DNA of 64,000 nucleotides. Origin: Mesoflavibacter zeaxanthinifaciens DSM 18436 (GTDB lineage Bacteria; Bacteroidota; Bacteroidia; Flavobacteriales; Flavobacteriaceae). The DNA is taken from the NCBI RefSeq assembly GCF_000422365.1, contig NZ_AULQ01000002.1, positions 186,001 to 250,000 on the forward strand, in the 5' to 3' direction. The notes beneath the pieces are model-generated. The model searched no databases, was not told the DNA's origin, and saw only the letters and a program-made list of their open reading frames with translations. Shown piece by piece: positions 9,108 through 17,156 of this stretch (positions within the stretch are counted from its first letter, which is position 1; every line of letters starts with the position of its first letter). Position numbers and translations under genes: made by a program.

Positions 9108-9638
9108 CTACCATGAATTCCCCTTCCAGTTATTTTTCATAATAGGCATACTATTATTTGGAAGTATTTTATTTCTTCTTAAAAATGCATCATGAATCCA
9201 TCTTTGATTTTCGAGAGGATTTTCAGACCAAAAATGAATACTAGAATAACGATTTTGAATATTTTGTATTAAACGTTTTGGAATGGTACGAGAATTATAG
9301 GTTTTTGATAAATAGGAGGTATAACTTGGTAAAATGATTCCAATTAGACCAGACCTTGAATTGTTTGATGTATCTTTAAGTGTATTATAAATCTCATAAT
9401 CAACATGTTTTCTACTCCATGTAGATTCTCCTATCAAGACGACTGTAACAGTTGATTCCTTTAAATGTTTTTCTCTAATAATGCGTCTAAATTCTTCAGT
9501 CCCTACATTACCTATTTCATTTGGTTTTACGGCATAAGAGTTTAAAATATCTAATTGATTAGAAAATAATTCTTCAAACTTGAATCTATAATCGTAGTCT
9601 TTTTCATGATGATAACTAATAAATACTTTATGTTTCAT
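9108..9638 (-). CDS. ThsB-like TIR-domain protein (DUF1863/PF08937 type)
   Basis: This 176-residue protein is almost wholly a TIR-like domain of the Thoeris ThsB type. Strand A is HKVFISYHHEKDYDYR; the middle has RRIIREKHLKESTVTVVLIGESTWSRKHVDYEI, close to the pattern known from Bacillus ThsB, with Glu82 in the catalytic-Glu position. Strand D is GLIGIILP. ThsB proteins sense phage and make cyclic ADP-ribose signals from NAD. The ATG at 9638 is preferred to an open frame from 9755 because family members start right before strand A. It is divergent from the TIR/caspase operon (139-base gap), so it could be that system's second sensor or a solitary gene. No ThsA (SIR2-SLOG) partner is present. 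Confidence 0.78.
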   Translation of the reverse strand: MKHKVFISYHHEKDYDYRFKFEELFSNQLDILNSYAVKPNEIGNVGTEEFRRIIREKHLKESTVTVVLIGESTWSRKHVDYEIYNTLKDTSNNSRSGLIGIILPSYTSYLSKTYNSRTIPKRLIQNIQNRYSSIHFWSENPLENQRWIHDAFLRRNKILPNNSMPIMKNNWKGNSW

Positions 9639-9776
9639 AATTATTTTTTGACAAAAATAATGACCTAAACACAAAGAGAACTCCACACTTTTGAGGATAA
9701 AAATATCACTAGATATAATGTTATATAAGATGTAATGATTATTGAATTTTGACATATAAATTTAACGAATCATATT

Positions 9777-10571
9777 ATGTCAAAACTACAAATTCAATAC
9801 TCAAAAGAGCTAGCTAAAGAGCTAGGTAAGATTGCTGTTTACTTACCAGGAGAGAAAGTTAACGTAGGTGATATTATAGCTTTTCCTTTTGGAAAATCTT
9901 TTTTAGGAAAACCTCGCCCTCTAGGAACTTTCAAAAAAATTACATCATTACAAAAACTAAATGTAAAATATACTGAACCCTTGTTTTCAAACCAACCTGA
10001 TACTTACCAATTCTCAAGTAAAAACGCTGTTGATTTTAACTTTAGCATTGGAGCTAATGCAGACTTAGGAAATGATGATTTACCAAAAGGTAATGCTAAA
10101 ATGAAAATTAGTTTTACTTCCGAAGGAGCTATTTATTTTTTAGCAGTTGATTGTGATAAAAAGCAATTAGATGATTTAAGTGCTTTGGAAAATGAAATAA
10201 ATGCTAAAGGGAAAAAAATGTTATGGAAAGATACTTTTCTAGTTACCTCAGTAACTGTAGCAAAAAAGGCATTCATTGCGCAATCACGTTCTAAAACTTC
10301 CGAGCTACTGATTGATGGAAATATCCAAGGACTTAAGTCGAATACGGCTAAAATTGATGCTGAGACAAAACTCAAAATAAATAAACAAGAGGGAGATATT
10401 TTTATTAAGGATTGGTCTAATAATGTTACTGTATTTATTGACCTTGTTAGGTTTGAAGAAGAAGTTTTTAGTGAAAACTACCGAGGAGACAAAGCAATCT
10501 CTAATGAGAAGTTTGAGGAATCAAGAATATCATTTAAACCAGTGCTTATCGAAGATTTATTAACGGATTAA
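9777..10571 (+). CDS. Candidate bacterial gasdermin-like protein; first gene of TIR/caspase operon
   Basis: A 264-residue, beta-rich soluble protein with no signal peptide. The order of segments resembles bacterial gasdermins: a short N-terminal helix then LGKIAVYLPGEKV and GDIIAFPF (15-38), PLGTFKKITSL (48-58), a central region with FxFxxxEGAIYFLAVD (112-125), a helical LDDLSALENEI (131-141), then FLVTSVTVAKKAFIAQSR (154-171) and a C-terminal IDLVRFEEE (221-229). In known bacterial gasdermins a nearby caspase-like protease removes a short C-terminal peptide and the rest forms membrane pores; a caspase gene lies three genes downstream. Differences: no Cys within the first residues for lipidation, and similarity is judged by eye. 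It could instead be an unrelated effector or regulator of the operon. Confidence 0.45.
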   Translation: MSKLQIQYSKELAKELGKIAVYLPGEKVNVGDIIAFPFGKSFLGKPRPLGTFKKITSLQKLNVKYTEPLFSNQPDTYQFSSKNAVDFNFSIGANADLGNDDLPKGNAKMKISFTSEGAIYFLAVDCDKKQLDDLSALENEINAKGKKMLWKDTFLVTSVTVAKKAFIAQSRSKTSELLIDGNIQGLKSNTAKIDAETKLKINKQEGDIFIKDWSNNVTVFIDLVRFEEEVFSENYRGDKAISNEKFEESRISFKPVLIEDLLTD

Positions 10572-10587
10572 CTAAAAATAATATTAC

Positions 10588-11130
10588 ATGAAATTTTATA
10601 CAAAGAGTTACTTATCAGACCTTTCCGAATCTAGAAAAAAAGGAGCCAAAACGTTTTCTTCTGTTATTAATGAAAACAGAAATCGAACACATTTTGACAT
10701 TTTTTTGTCTCATAGTTTTAAAGACCAAAAATACATAGCAGGACTCTATTTAGAACTTACTTCAAAAGGCTACTCTGTTTATGTAGATTGGATTATTGAT
10801 CCTCATTTTCAAAGAGATAATGTGACTAAAGCGACTGTTGACAAAATTAGATTAAGGATGAAGCAATCAAAATCTCTTATTTATGCCACTTCAGAAAATG
10901 CATCTAATTCCAAATGGATGCCTTGGGAATTAGGATTCATGGATGGAGACAAAGGGAGGTGTGCAATTCTTCCAATTACAGATTACGAAACAGATACTTT
11001 TAAAGGACAAGAATTTTTATCTGCTTATCCTCTTGTCACCAAAGGAAGTAATACTTTTTTTGAATCTGACCTAAATATACAATTAAGTACTTACTCTTCT
11101 AAAGAGATGAAAAGTTGGATGAGCTTTTAA
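10588..11130 (+). CDS. TIR-domain protein, candidate NADase
   Basis: Residues about 35-132 of this 180-residue protein form a TIR domain: strand A THFDIFLSHSFKDQ, helix and strand B GLYLELTSKGYSVYVDW, strand C SKSLIYATSENASNSKWMPWELGFMDG with Glu114 at the catalytic position, and strand D RCAILPI. The N-terminal 34 residues are basic and probably disordered. Bacterial TIR proteins of this type hydrolyse NAD or convert it to signalling molecules. It is the second gene of the operon, 16 bases after the gasdermin-like gene and 28 bases before a ThsB-type TIR. It differs from that neighbour in type (classical TIR with WExGFMDG), so the operon carries two distinct TIR classes. Confidence 0.82.
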   Translation: MKFYTKSYLSDLSESRKKGAKTFSSVINENRNRTHFDIFLSHSFKDQKYIAGLYLELTSKGYSVYVDWIIDPHFQRDNVTKATVDKIRLRMKQSKSLIYATSENASNSKWMPWELGFMDGDKGRCAILPITDYETDTFKGQEFLSAYPLVTKGSNTFFESDLNIQLSTYSSKEMKSWMSF

Positions 11131-11158
11131 CTAAAACTAAAATTTAAAACCAAAAAAT

Positions 11159-11578
11159 ATGGCAAACACCCACAATCTTTTTATTAGTCACTCATGGCAA
11201 TACTCCAATGCTTATGAAAGTCTATGTAATTTATTAAGTAATAGAAATTATTTCTATTACAACAACTATTCTGTACCAAAAGATGACCCTGTACATACCA
11301 ACGGAACAGACAAAGAATTGGCTCAAGCAATCTATAATCGACTAAGACTATGTCACGTCGTATTAATAATGGGTGGAGTTTACTCTACTCACAGTAAATG
11401 GATCAATAAAGAAATACTAATTGCGAACAATAGTTTTTCAGTACCAAAGCCAATTATTGGTATTAAACCCTGGGGACAAACTAAAATTTCAAGTAGAGTT
11501 AAAGAGAATGCTGTCGAGATAGTAGGATGGAATACAGAATCTATCGTTGCAGCTATAAGAAAACATTCAAACGCATAA
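11159..11578 (+). CDS. ThsB-type TIR protein paired with caspase
   Basis: A 139-residue compact TIR-like domain of the PF08937 family: HNLFISHSWQYSNAYE at the start, YNNYSVPKDDPVH, a CHVVLIMGGVY strand, HSKWINKEI with Glu85 as the likely catalytic Glu, then KPIIGIKPWG and IVGWNTESIV near the end. These motifs are standard in this widespread subfamily, thought to make cyclic ADP-ribose-type signals. Its stop is only 2 bases before the caspase ATG, implying translational coupling. A TIR plus a caspase-like protease is the composition reported for type IV Thoeris, where the TIR's N7-cADPR product activates the protease. That parallel is inference from gene content. Confidence 0.85.
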   Translation: MANTHNLFISHSWQYSNAYESLCNLLSNRNYFYYNNYSVPKDDPVHTNGTDKELAQAIYNRLRLCHVVLIMGGVYSTHSKWINKEILIANNSFSVPKPIIGIKPWGQTKISSRVKENAVEIVGWNTESIVAAIRKHSNA

Positions 11579-11580
11579 TT

Positions 11581-12537
11581 ATGAGAAAAGCATTAATAGT
11601 AGGTATAGATTATTACACGCATCAAAATTCACTTCACGGTTGTGTTAATGATGCTTACGCAGTAAAAACTGTTTTAGAAAGACATGGAAATGGTACAATC
11701 AATTTTGATGTTAAGCTCTTAACAGCTACTAGTGAAAATCAACTTGTAAAAAGGAGTACATTAAAAGAAAATATCATTGAATTGTTTAAGAGTGAAAGTG
11801 AAGTTGTTTTTTATTTCTCTGGGCATGGTCATATCGAGAGCACAGGTGGTTATTTGATAACTTCAGAATGTGAGGAAGGTGACCAAGGATTGCCAATGAT
11901 TGAACTAATGGATATTGCCAATAAATCAAAAGCTAAAAATAAAATCATTATTCTAGATAGCTGTCATAGTGGTTATACTGGTACTGATTATCATTCTGAA
12001 GATAATGCGTTGTTATCAAAAGGCACTACCATTTTAACCGCCTCATCAAAAGATCAGTATGCAACAGAAAAAAATGGCTCAGGAGTTTTTACATCCTTAT
12101 TGGTGGACGCTTTAAATGGAAGTGCAGCAAATTTAATGGGAGAAATAACACCAGGTAGTGTATATGCACATATAGATCAATCATTGGGACCATGGCAACA
12201 GAGACCTCTATTTAAAACTAATATAGAAAACTTTGTCTCATTAAGAAAAGTTCACCCTCCCATCGATCTTGAAGACATTTTACTAATAACCACTTTATTT
12301 GAAGAAAAAGGGATGGAGTATCAATTAGACCCTTCATATGAACCTGAAAGTGATACTCCTGACTCTGAAAACACCAAAAAATTTGCTGTATTACAAAAGT
12401 ATGAGGGTGTTGGTTTAGTTATTCCTAAGGGCGCAAGTAAAGATCATATGTATCATGCAGCGATGGAATCTAAAAGTTGTGTTTTAACACTTCTCGGACA
12501 ACATTATTGGAATTTAGTTAAAAATGAAAGAATATAA
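11581..12537 (+). CDS. Caspase-like cysteine protease (peptidase C14) with C-terminal sensor-like domain
   Basis: A 318-residue protein. Residues 1-220 are a caspase fold: MRKALIVGIDYY, substrate-region NDAYAV, catalytic His82 in YFSGHGH, and catalytic Cys128 in LDSCHSG followed by TILTASSKDQYA. Residues about 228-318 form a separate domain with FAVLQKYEGVGLVIP and CVLTLLGQHYWNLVKN, a tail I associate with caspases encoded beside TIR genes; it may be the ligand-binding part. The ATG at 11581 matches the family N-terminus; an earlier in-frame start at 11527 lies inside the previous gene. Activated, it could cleave cell proteins broadly or, by analogy with gasdermin systems, process the first gene's product. 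Cleavage specificity cannot be read from sequence. Confidence 0.88.
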   Translation: MRKALIVGIDYYTHQNSLHGCVNDAYAVKTVLERHGNGTINFDVKLLTATSENQLVKRSTLKENIIELFKSESEVVFYFSGHGHIESTGGYLITSECEEGDQGLPMIELMDIANKSKAKNKIIILDSCHSGYTGTDYHSEDNALLSKGTTILTASSKDQYATEKNGSGVFTSLLVDALNGSAANLMGEITPGSVYAHIDQSLGPWQQRPLFKTNIENFVSLRKVHPPIDLEDILLITTLFEEKGMEYQLDPSYEPESDTPDSENTKKFAVLQKYEGVGLVIPKGASKDHMYHAAMESKSCVLTLLGQHYWNLVKNERI

Positions 12538-12540
12538 ATT

Positions 12541-13125
12541 ATGGACGAATTCACTTTCTATCTAACAAAATATGGGGTGTATATCCTATCTGGTATTATT
12601 GCTATTCTAGTTTTAAGATTTATTTTCAGTAAAACTAGAAAAAATTATCACTCGCGGTGGAATATCCTTATTGATAACTTTGAATATTCACCTAAAGAAT
12701 TTTATGCCTTATTAAAAACCGAATTAGAATCTCATGGCATAACAAAAATCAATATCAAAGAAAAATTCATTAAAGAAGGAGGAGCAATGTCTCATTCTCG
12801 CATCTATTTACGAGCTACATGGAAAGATTACCAATATGATATTTGTGGAGCCAAGTTTGGTGATGGCTTTTTCGTGTCTTGGTGGTTGTTATATAAAGAT
12901 TCCATTGGCAAGATACTGGTTGCTAAAATTCCATTTATAGGTGGTTGGCTTGCAAGAAAATTGTATCCAGTAACCTATTACCGAATTGATACTGCCAGTA
13001 TGTTTATGAACTATGCTCAATCTTCTGTATTAAAAGTCATTGATGACATTACCAACGAAAAAGGAGTCCGTTCTATTAGTGAAGCAGACCGTAAGCCTAT
13101 GCTAAATAATGTATTTGTCCGCTAG
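12541..13125 (+). CDS. Membrane-anchored protein, last gene of TIR/caspase operon
   Basis: Not recognised. The 194-residue product has a clear N-terminal transmembrane helix (about 10-29, YILSGIIAILVLRFIF) followed by basic residues, so the bulk should face the cytoplasm. The soluble part includes a helix-strand unit (FYALLKTELESHGI, INIKEKFI), an aromatic patch (GDGFFVSWWLLY) and a second short hydrophobic stretch (about 126-142, ILVAKIPFIGGWLARKL). It begins 3 bases after the caspase stop, so it belongs to the operon. It may tether or regulate the protease or be a membrane-acting effector. It overlaps the convergent downstream gene by 4 bases. Confidence 0.72.
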   Translation: MDEFTFYLTKYGVYILSGIIAILVLRFIFSKTRKNYHSRWNILIDNFEYSPKEFYALLKTELESHGITKINIKEKFIKEGGAMSHSRIYLRATWKDYQYDICGAKFGDGFFVSWWLLYKDSIGKILVAKIPFIGGWLARKLYPVTYYRIDTASMFMNYAQSSVLKVIDDITNEKGVRSISEADRKPMLNNVFVR

Positions 13126-13625
13126 CTTTTGATGTTTCTCTTGTTTTTGTTTCTTTCAAGGGACAAGTCCAAGAATTTAAACTTTACACCAAGAGCTTCC
13201 ATTTGTTGAACGGGATTGACTATATATGATATAGATAATGGTTTCAATATCTCTTTTGTGATGCACTCCATAGTTCCAAGTCCTTTGGTGTGGTAAAAGG
13301 AATTATGATAAAACGTATGTATATAACCACCATTACCATAAAGAGCCTCAAGGCTTTTTTCAAGGGATTGATAACCATGAATTGTAATTTCCTTTGTGTT
13401 TTTATAGAGATCAACACAAATGTTGTAATAGATTTCTTGGTCGCTAAACCTGAATGTTTGAATAGCATAGGTGTATGCCAACGCTATCCAATAATATGGT
13501 GTTGCATGGAAAGAAATATCGTCAAAAATAGTCTGCTGTGATCCATCAGTTCCCTTTTTTGTTCGTTTATGACGGGTTGGTGTAGTTCTTTCTATTCGAT
13601 TTGAAGCTCCGTGATAAACATACAT
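13122..13625 (-). CDS. Small protein with possible ADP-ribosyltransferase-like fold
   Basis: A 167-residue soluble protein from the ATG at 13625; a longer frame to 13673 starts in the divergent promoter. The first residues YVYHGASNRIE followed by ISFHATPYYWIALAYTYA fit the H-(S/T)...Y pattern of ADP-ribosyltransferase and KptA-like folds, in which an early His and a later Tyr bind NAD; LGTMECITKE near residue 120 may supply a Glu. This is fold-level pattern reading with weak support. NAD chemistry would suit a neighbourhood of TIR enzymes. It is convergent with the operon's last gene and divergent from the ATPase pair to the right. It could also be an unrelated island protein. Confidence 0.45.
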   Translation of the reverse strand: MYVYHGASNRIERTTPTRHKRTKKGTDGSQQTIFDDISFHATPYYWIALAYTYAIQTFRFSDQEIYYNICVDLYKNTKEITIHGYQSLEKSLEALYGNGGYIHTFYHNSFYHTKGLGTMECITKEILKPLSISYIVNPVQQMEALGVKFKFLDLSLERNKNKRNIKS

Positions 13626-13691
13626 AACTAAAGTATAACAGATTGAACCTATAAATTGAAAAATCAAATACAAATCTTAAATTCAAATACA

Positions 13692-14027
13692 ATGAAAGCA
13701 CAAACTAAAAACTGGAACGATTTACCAACATTGACTGATGTACATGAAATATCAGCAAAAGATGATTTATGCCTTAAGGAACTACAATCCGTGATAGAAA
13801 AATATGGATTGACCTCAAAATTCGGTGTGGCACTTCTTCATAAACATTTTAGTATTGGAGATGATGAAGTTCTTTTGGAAAAGAATGACCCAGTAGAAAA
13901 ATTATTGACGAGCAGTCCTATTAAAATATCTGAAATTAATAATGAGGGTTATGCTACGACCATTTGGCGTTTTGATGATGGACATAGGTATGGTTGTAGT
14001 TACTGCAATAAAAATCATTGTGATTAA
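13692..14027 (+). CDS. Small acidic protein with C-terminal Cys cluster, upstream of ATPase
   Basis: A 111-residue hypothetical protein. The ATG at 13692 is preferred to an upstream TTG at 13656 in the same frame. The sequence is acidic and helical, ending in GYATTIWRFDDGHRYGCSYCNKNHCD, where three Cys and two His could bind a metal. Its TAA is directly followed by the ATG of the ATPase gene with no spacer, so the two are almost certainly co-translated. Family not recognised. The tight coupling suggests it is an accessory subunit of the ATPase. Confidence 0.65.
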   Translation: MKAQTKNWNDLPTLTDVHEISAKDDLCLKELQSVIEKYGLTSKFGVALLHKHFSIGDDEVLLEKNDPVEKLLTSSPIKISEINNEGYATTIWRFDDGHRYGCSYCNKNHCD

Positions 14028-17000
14028 ATGAAATTAACAAGAAGTGAACAAGCAACACTTAATTTCTATAATTGGGAGTATCGATTTCGTGGGTATTACC
14101 ATTTCGATACTCCTATTGATATTGAAGTGCCATATGTTCCCTTTCAACATGTAAGCCAAAACCGACCTTCAATACAAGATGATGGTCGAGCACCTTCGCT
14201 ATTCAAACAAGTAACCAAACTACTTGCTCCTCCTAAAGAAGAAGAACCAGAAGAAGATTTAACAGAAGTTAAACCTCGTTTTCTTGAAGTTTCAGAAAAG
14301 CCTCAACTTGTTGGTCTCTCAATTTCTTTTCCGTCTGGGACAGAAATTATCCCAAGCAGGAATATTGAACTTCTCAATCTACTATCCTTTACGGAATATT
14401 TACTGTCCTTTGAAATTATTGGTAATTCAGACACTATCAAAATTCAAATGGTATGTAGTGAGCAGGATATAGGTAGATTGGAATCACAATTATTGGCATA
14501 CTTCCCAACGGTTATCATTAAAACTATTGAAGTTGATGATTTTGGCTTTTCAAACGAAAAGGATATTGCTATTGCAGACTTTGGGCTTAACAGTGAATAT
14601 ATGCGAAGCATTGTTACGACTGATTCTTTTAGCATAGACCCATTAACTTCAGTCATCGCAACTATGGAAGCTTTGCATGATGATGATGTTGCTGTTTTTC
14701 AAATTCTGTTTAAAGGTATTAGCTCTCCTTTAGCAAAGGATACAGTATATTCGGTAAATGATGGTTCTGGCGGTTCTTTTTTTTCGGATGCTCCTGAAAT
14801 GCCCCAGTGTGCCAAAGAGAAGATAGCACATCCACTATTTTCAGTGGTGATGCGTATAGCAACTCAAGGCAAGGATAATTACAGGAGTCAGTATCTGGCA
14901 CAAGATTTAGCACGAAGTATTTCGGCAGTTTCAACCTCTCAACATAACAACCTCATCCCTTTATCCAATGAAGGGTATGATTATGATTTTCATAAATACA
15001 ATCTACATCATCGCCTGAGTAACCGATTGGGTTTTGTGTTGAATTCCAAGGAACTGAATACCTTTCTGCACTATCCCAATAAAACGGTGGTTTCTAAAAA
15101 ACTACAATGGCAAATTGGTAAAACCAGACGCATTCAACAGCAAGAGAATCAGGGTATCCTAATTGGAACCAATACCCATAATCAAGAAGATATTCCTGTT
15201 CAATTAAGCTATGAAACACGTTTGTCACATACACATGTAATAGGAGCAACTGGAGTTGGTAAAAGTACCCTACTGGCAAATATGATACTTGCCGATATTG
15301 AAAATGGGATGGGCTGTGCTATGTTCGACCCACATGGCGACATCATTGATGATATTTTAGAGCGTATTCCAGAAAATAGGATTAATGATGTAGTTTTAAT
15401 AGACCCTTCCGATGCTGACTTCCCTATTGGATTCAATCTATTGGAAGCGCATACGGATGCTGAAAAAATTGTACTCTCATCAGATTTAGTTTCGGCATTT
15501 AAACGTCATGCAACTGCTTGGGGAGACAATATGACTGCGGTACTACAAAACGCAGTTAATACCATGTTAGAGAGTACTCAAAGAGGAACGCTTATTGAAT
15601 TAAAGCGTTTTCTGCTTGAAGAACCTTACAGGGCTCAATACTTAAAAACAGTCAACGACCCTTCGTTACATTACTATTGGAATAATGAATATCCGTTGGT
15701 ACGAAAAGGTATTGCACCACTCCTTACTCGTATAGATACATTTTTACGCCCAAAATTGGTTCGCTATATGTTGGCTCAAAACAAAGGTGTTGATGTACCA
15801 GATTGTCTTAATACCAACAAAATTGTTTTACTGAAATTATCGCAAGGACTTATTGGAGAGCAGAATTCCTATTTATTAGGCTCACTTTTCTTGGCAAAAT
15901 TTAATCAATCGGCATTGGCAAGACAATCTAAAGGTAAGAATAGTCGTAAACCTTTTATGTTATACCTAGATGAGTTCCAAAACTTCATCACACCAAGTAT
16001 TGAACGCATATTAAGTGGTGCCAGAAAATATGGTCTGGGTATTACCATTGCCCATCAAGAATTGGCTCAAATTGAAGATGTAAAATTGCTGAACTCTGTT
16101 TTATCAAATCCCAAAACAAGAATTTGTTTTCGTCTTGGTGATAGCGATGCGAAGCGATTGGAGTCTGGGTTTTCTTATTTTGAACAATCCGATTTACAGA
16201 GTCTTGGTCGAGGTGAAGCCATTATGCGAATAGGCTCTAGTACTAACGATTTTAATTTAAATACCAATCCGCTTTCTGAAAACAAAACCTATACTTCAGA
16301 AGATATTATTGTAAATGTTAGGAATAGATATGCATCGCCAAGAGCAGACGTTGAAGCTCATCTAATTGCAATGCTTCCTTCTCAAAACGTTAAATCCAAA
16401 GAGGTTAAAAAAGTTGTTGAACAAGAGGATCGGAAAGAAGAATCAATTAAAGACGCAACTGTAATAAATACACAAGAACTATCAAATCTGAAAGAAACAC
16501 CAATAACAAATACCTCTAAAACGAATACATCCTCCCTGGAAAATCAAAAACAAGAATATATTCAGTATGAAGAAGAAAAAGAAATTTTTCGAAAACATCG
16601 TGTAATCCAAGATTATATTAAGGCACTTGCTTCTCAACGAGGGTTTGTTACTACTATTGAAAAAGAAATAGAAACAGGCGGTCGTATAGATGTAGTTCTT
16701 AATAGAAATGAAATAAGTATCGCTTTCGAAATATCTGTTACTAATAGTATTGATTATGAAGTACAGAATATTCAAAAATGTATTAAAGAAAATTATACAC
16801 ATATCTGTATGGTGTCTGAAAGTGATATTCACCTCAAAAACATTAAAAAAAGAGCAAAAAAACATATATCAGATACGATATTTAAAAAGATTTGCTTTAT
16901 ATCTCCGTCTGAAATAATACCGTTTTTAGATTCATTTGAAAATAAAAAGAACCTTATTAAACGAGTATGTGGATATCGAGTACAGTCAAGTTATCTAGAT

Positions 17001-17093
17001 ATGCAAGAAAATGATGTAAATATTAAAAGTTCAACTATTAAAAACATCGTATTAAAATCACTTGGGAAAAGCTCGAAAAGAAAGAAAAAATGA
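14028..17093 (+). CDS. VirD4/HerA-type DNA-translocating ATPase fused to a nuclease-like domain
   Basis: A 1021-residue protein. The N-terminal 380 residues are a domain of the kind found in conjugative DNA-transfer ATPases. The RecA-like motor follows, with Walker A GATGVGKST near residue 405, FDPHGD, and Walker B FMLYLDEFQNF near 645, then GARKYGLGITIAHQ and a sensor-like NPKTRICFRLGD. A low-complexity linker (about 780-860) leads to a C-terminal segment (about 865-970) shaped like a PD-(D/E)XK nuclease: HRVIQDYIKAL helix, IETGGRIDVVL with the Asp, FEISVT with Glu but Ser in place of the usual Lys. It probably moves or processes DNA for the mobile island. The preceding gene abuts it and the recombinase lies 63 bases downstream. 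A defence role similar to HerA-nuclease systems is an alternative. Confidence 0.8.
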   Translation: MKLTRSEQATLNFYNWEYRFRGYYHFDTPIDIEVPYVPFQHVSQNRPSIQDDGRAPSLFKQVTKLLAPPKEEEPEEDLTEVKPRFLEVSEKPQLVGLSISFPSGTEIIPSRNIELLNLLSFTEYLLSFEIIGNSDTIKIQMVCSEQDIGRLESQLLAYFPTVIIKTIEVDDFGFSNEKDIAIADFGLNSEYMRSIVTTDSFSIDPLTSVIATMEALHDDDVAVFQILFKGISSPLAKDTVYSVNDGSGGSFFSDAPEMPQCAKEKIAHPLFSVVMRIATQGKDNYRSQYLAQDLARSISAVSTSQHNNLIPLSNEGYDYDFHKYNLHHRLSNRLGFVLNSKELNTFLHYPNKTVVSKKLQWQIGKTRRIQQQENQGILIGTNTHNQEDIPVQLSYETRLSHTHVIGATGVGKSTLLANMILADIENGMGCAMFDPHGDIIDDILERIPENRINDVVLIDPSDADFPIGFNLLEAHTDAEKIVLSSDLVSAFKRHATAWGDNMTAVLQNAVNTMLESTQRGTLIELKRFLLEEPYRAQYLKTVNDPSLHYYWNNEYPLVRKGIAPLLTRIDTFLRPKLVRYMLAQNKGVDVPDCLNTNKIVLLKLSQGLIGEQNSYLLGSLFLAKFNQSALARQSKGKNSRKPFMLYLDEFQNFITPSIERILSGARKYGLGITIAHQELAQIEDVKLLNSVLSNPKTRICFRLGDSDAKRLESGFSYFEQSDLQSLGRGEAIMRIGSSTNDFNLNTNPLSENKTYTSEDIIVNVRNRYASPRADVEAHLIAMLPSQNVKSKEVKKVVEQEDRKEESIKDATVINTQELSNLKETPITNTSKTNTSSLENQKQEYIQYEEEKEIFRKHRVIQDYIKALASQRGFVTTIEKEIETGGRIDVVLNRNEISIAFEISVTNSIDYEVQNIQKCIKENYTHICMVSESDIHLKNIKKRAKKHISDTIFKKICFISPSEIIPFLDSFENKKNLIKRVCGYRVQSSYLDMQENDVNIKSSTIKNIVLKSLGKSSKRKKK

Positions 17094-17156
17094 AAGCAAT
17101 ATCCTCTTGATTTTTAGCCACATGAAACGTAGGTTCGTTATATAAATTTTTGACAA

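Noticed and set aside
9108-9755. Longer N-terminus for the ThsB-like protein from 9755
   Set aside because: The extra 39 residues are hydrophobic and irregular, occupy the divergent promoter region, and family members start just before strand A at 9638.
9108-12537. A standard type I or II Thoeris system
   Set aside because: No SIR2-SLOG or Macro/transmembrane ThsA effector is present; only TIR and caspase components were seen.
13290-13541. A plus-strand 83-residue protein
   Set aside because: It is a shadow within the minus-strand ART-like gene and lacks family features.
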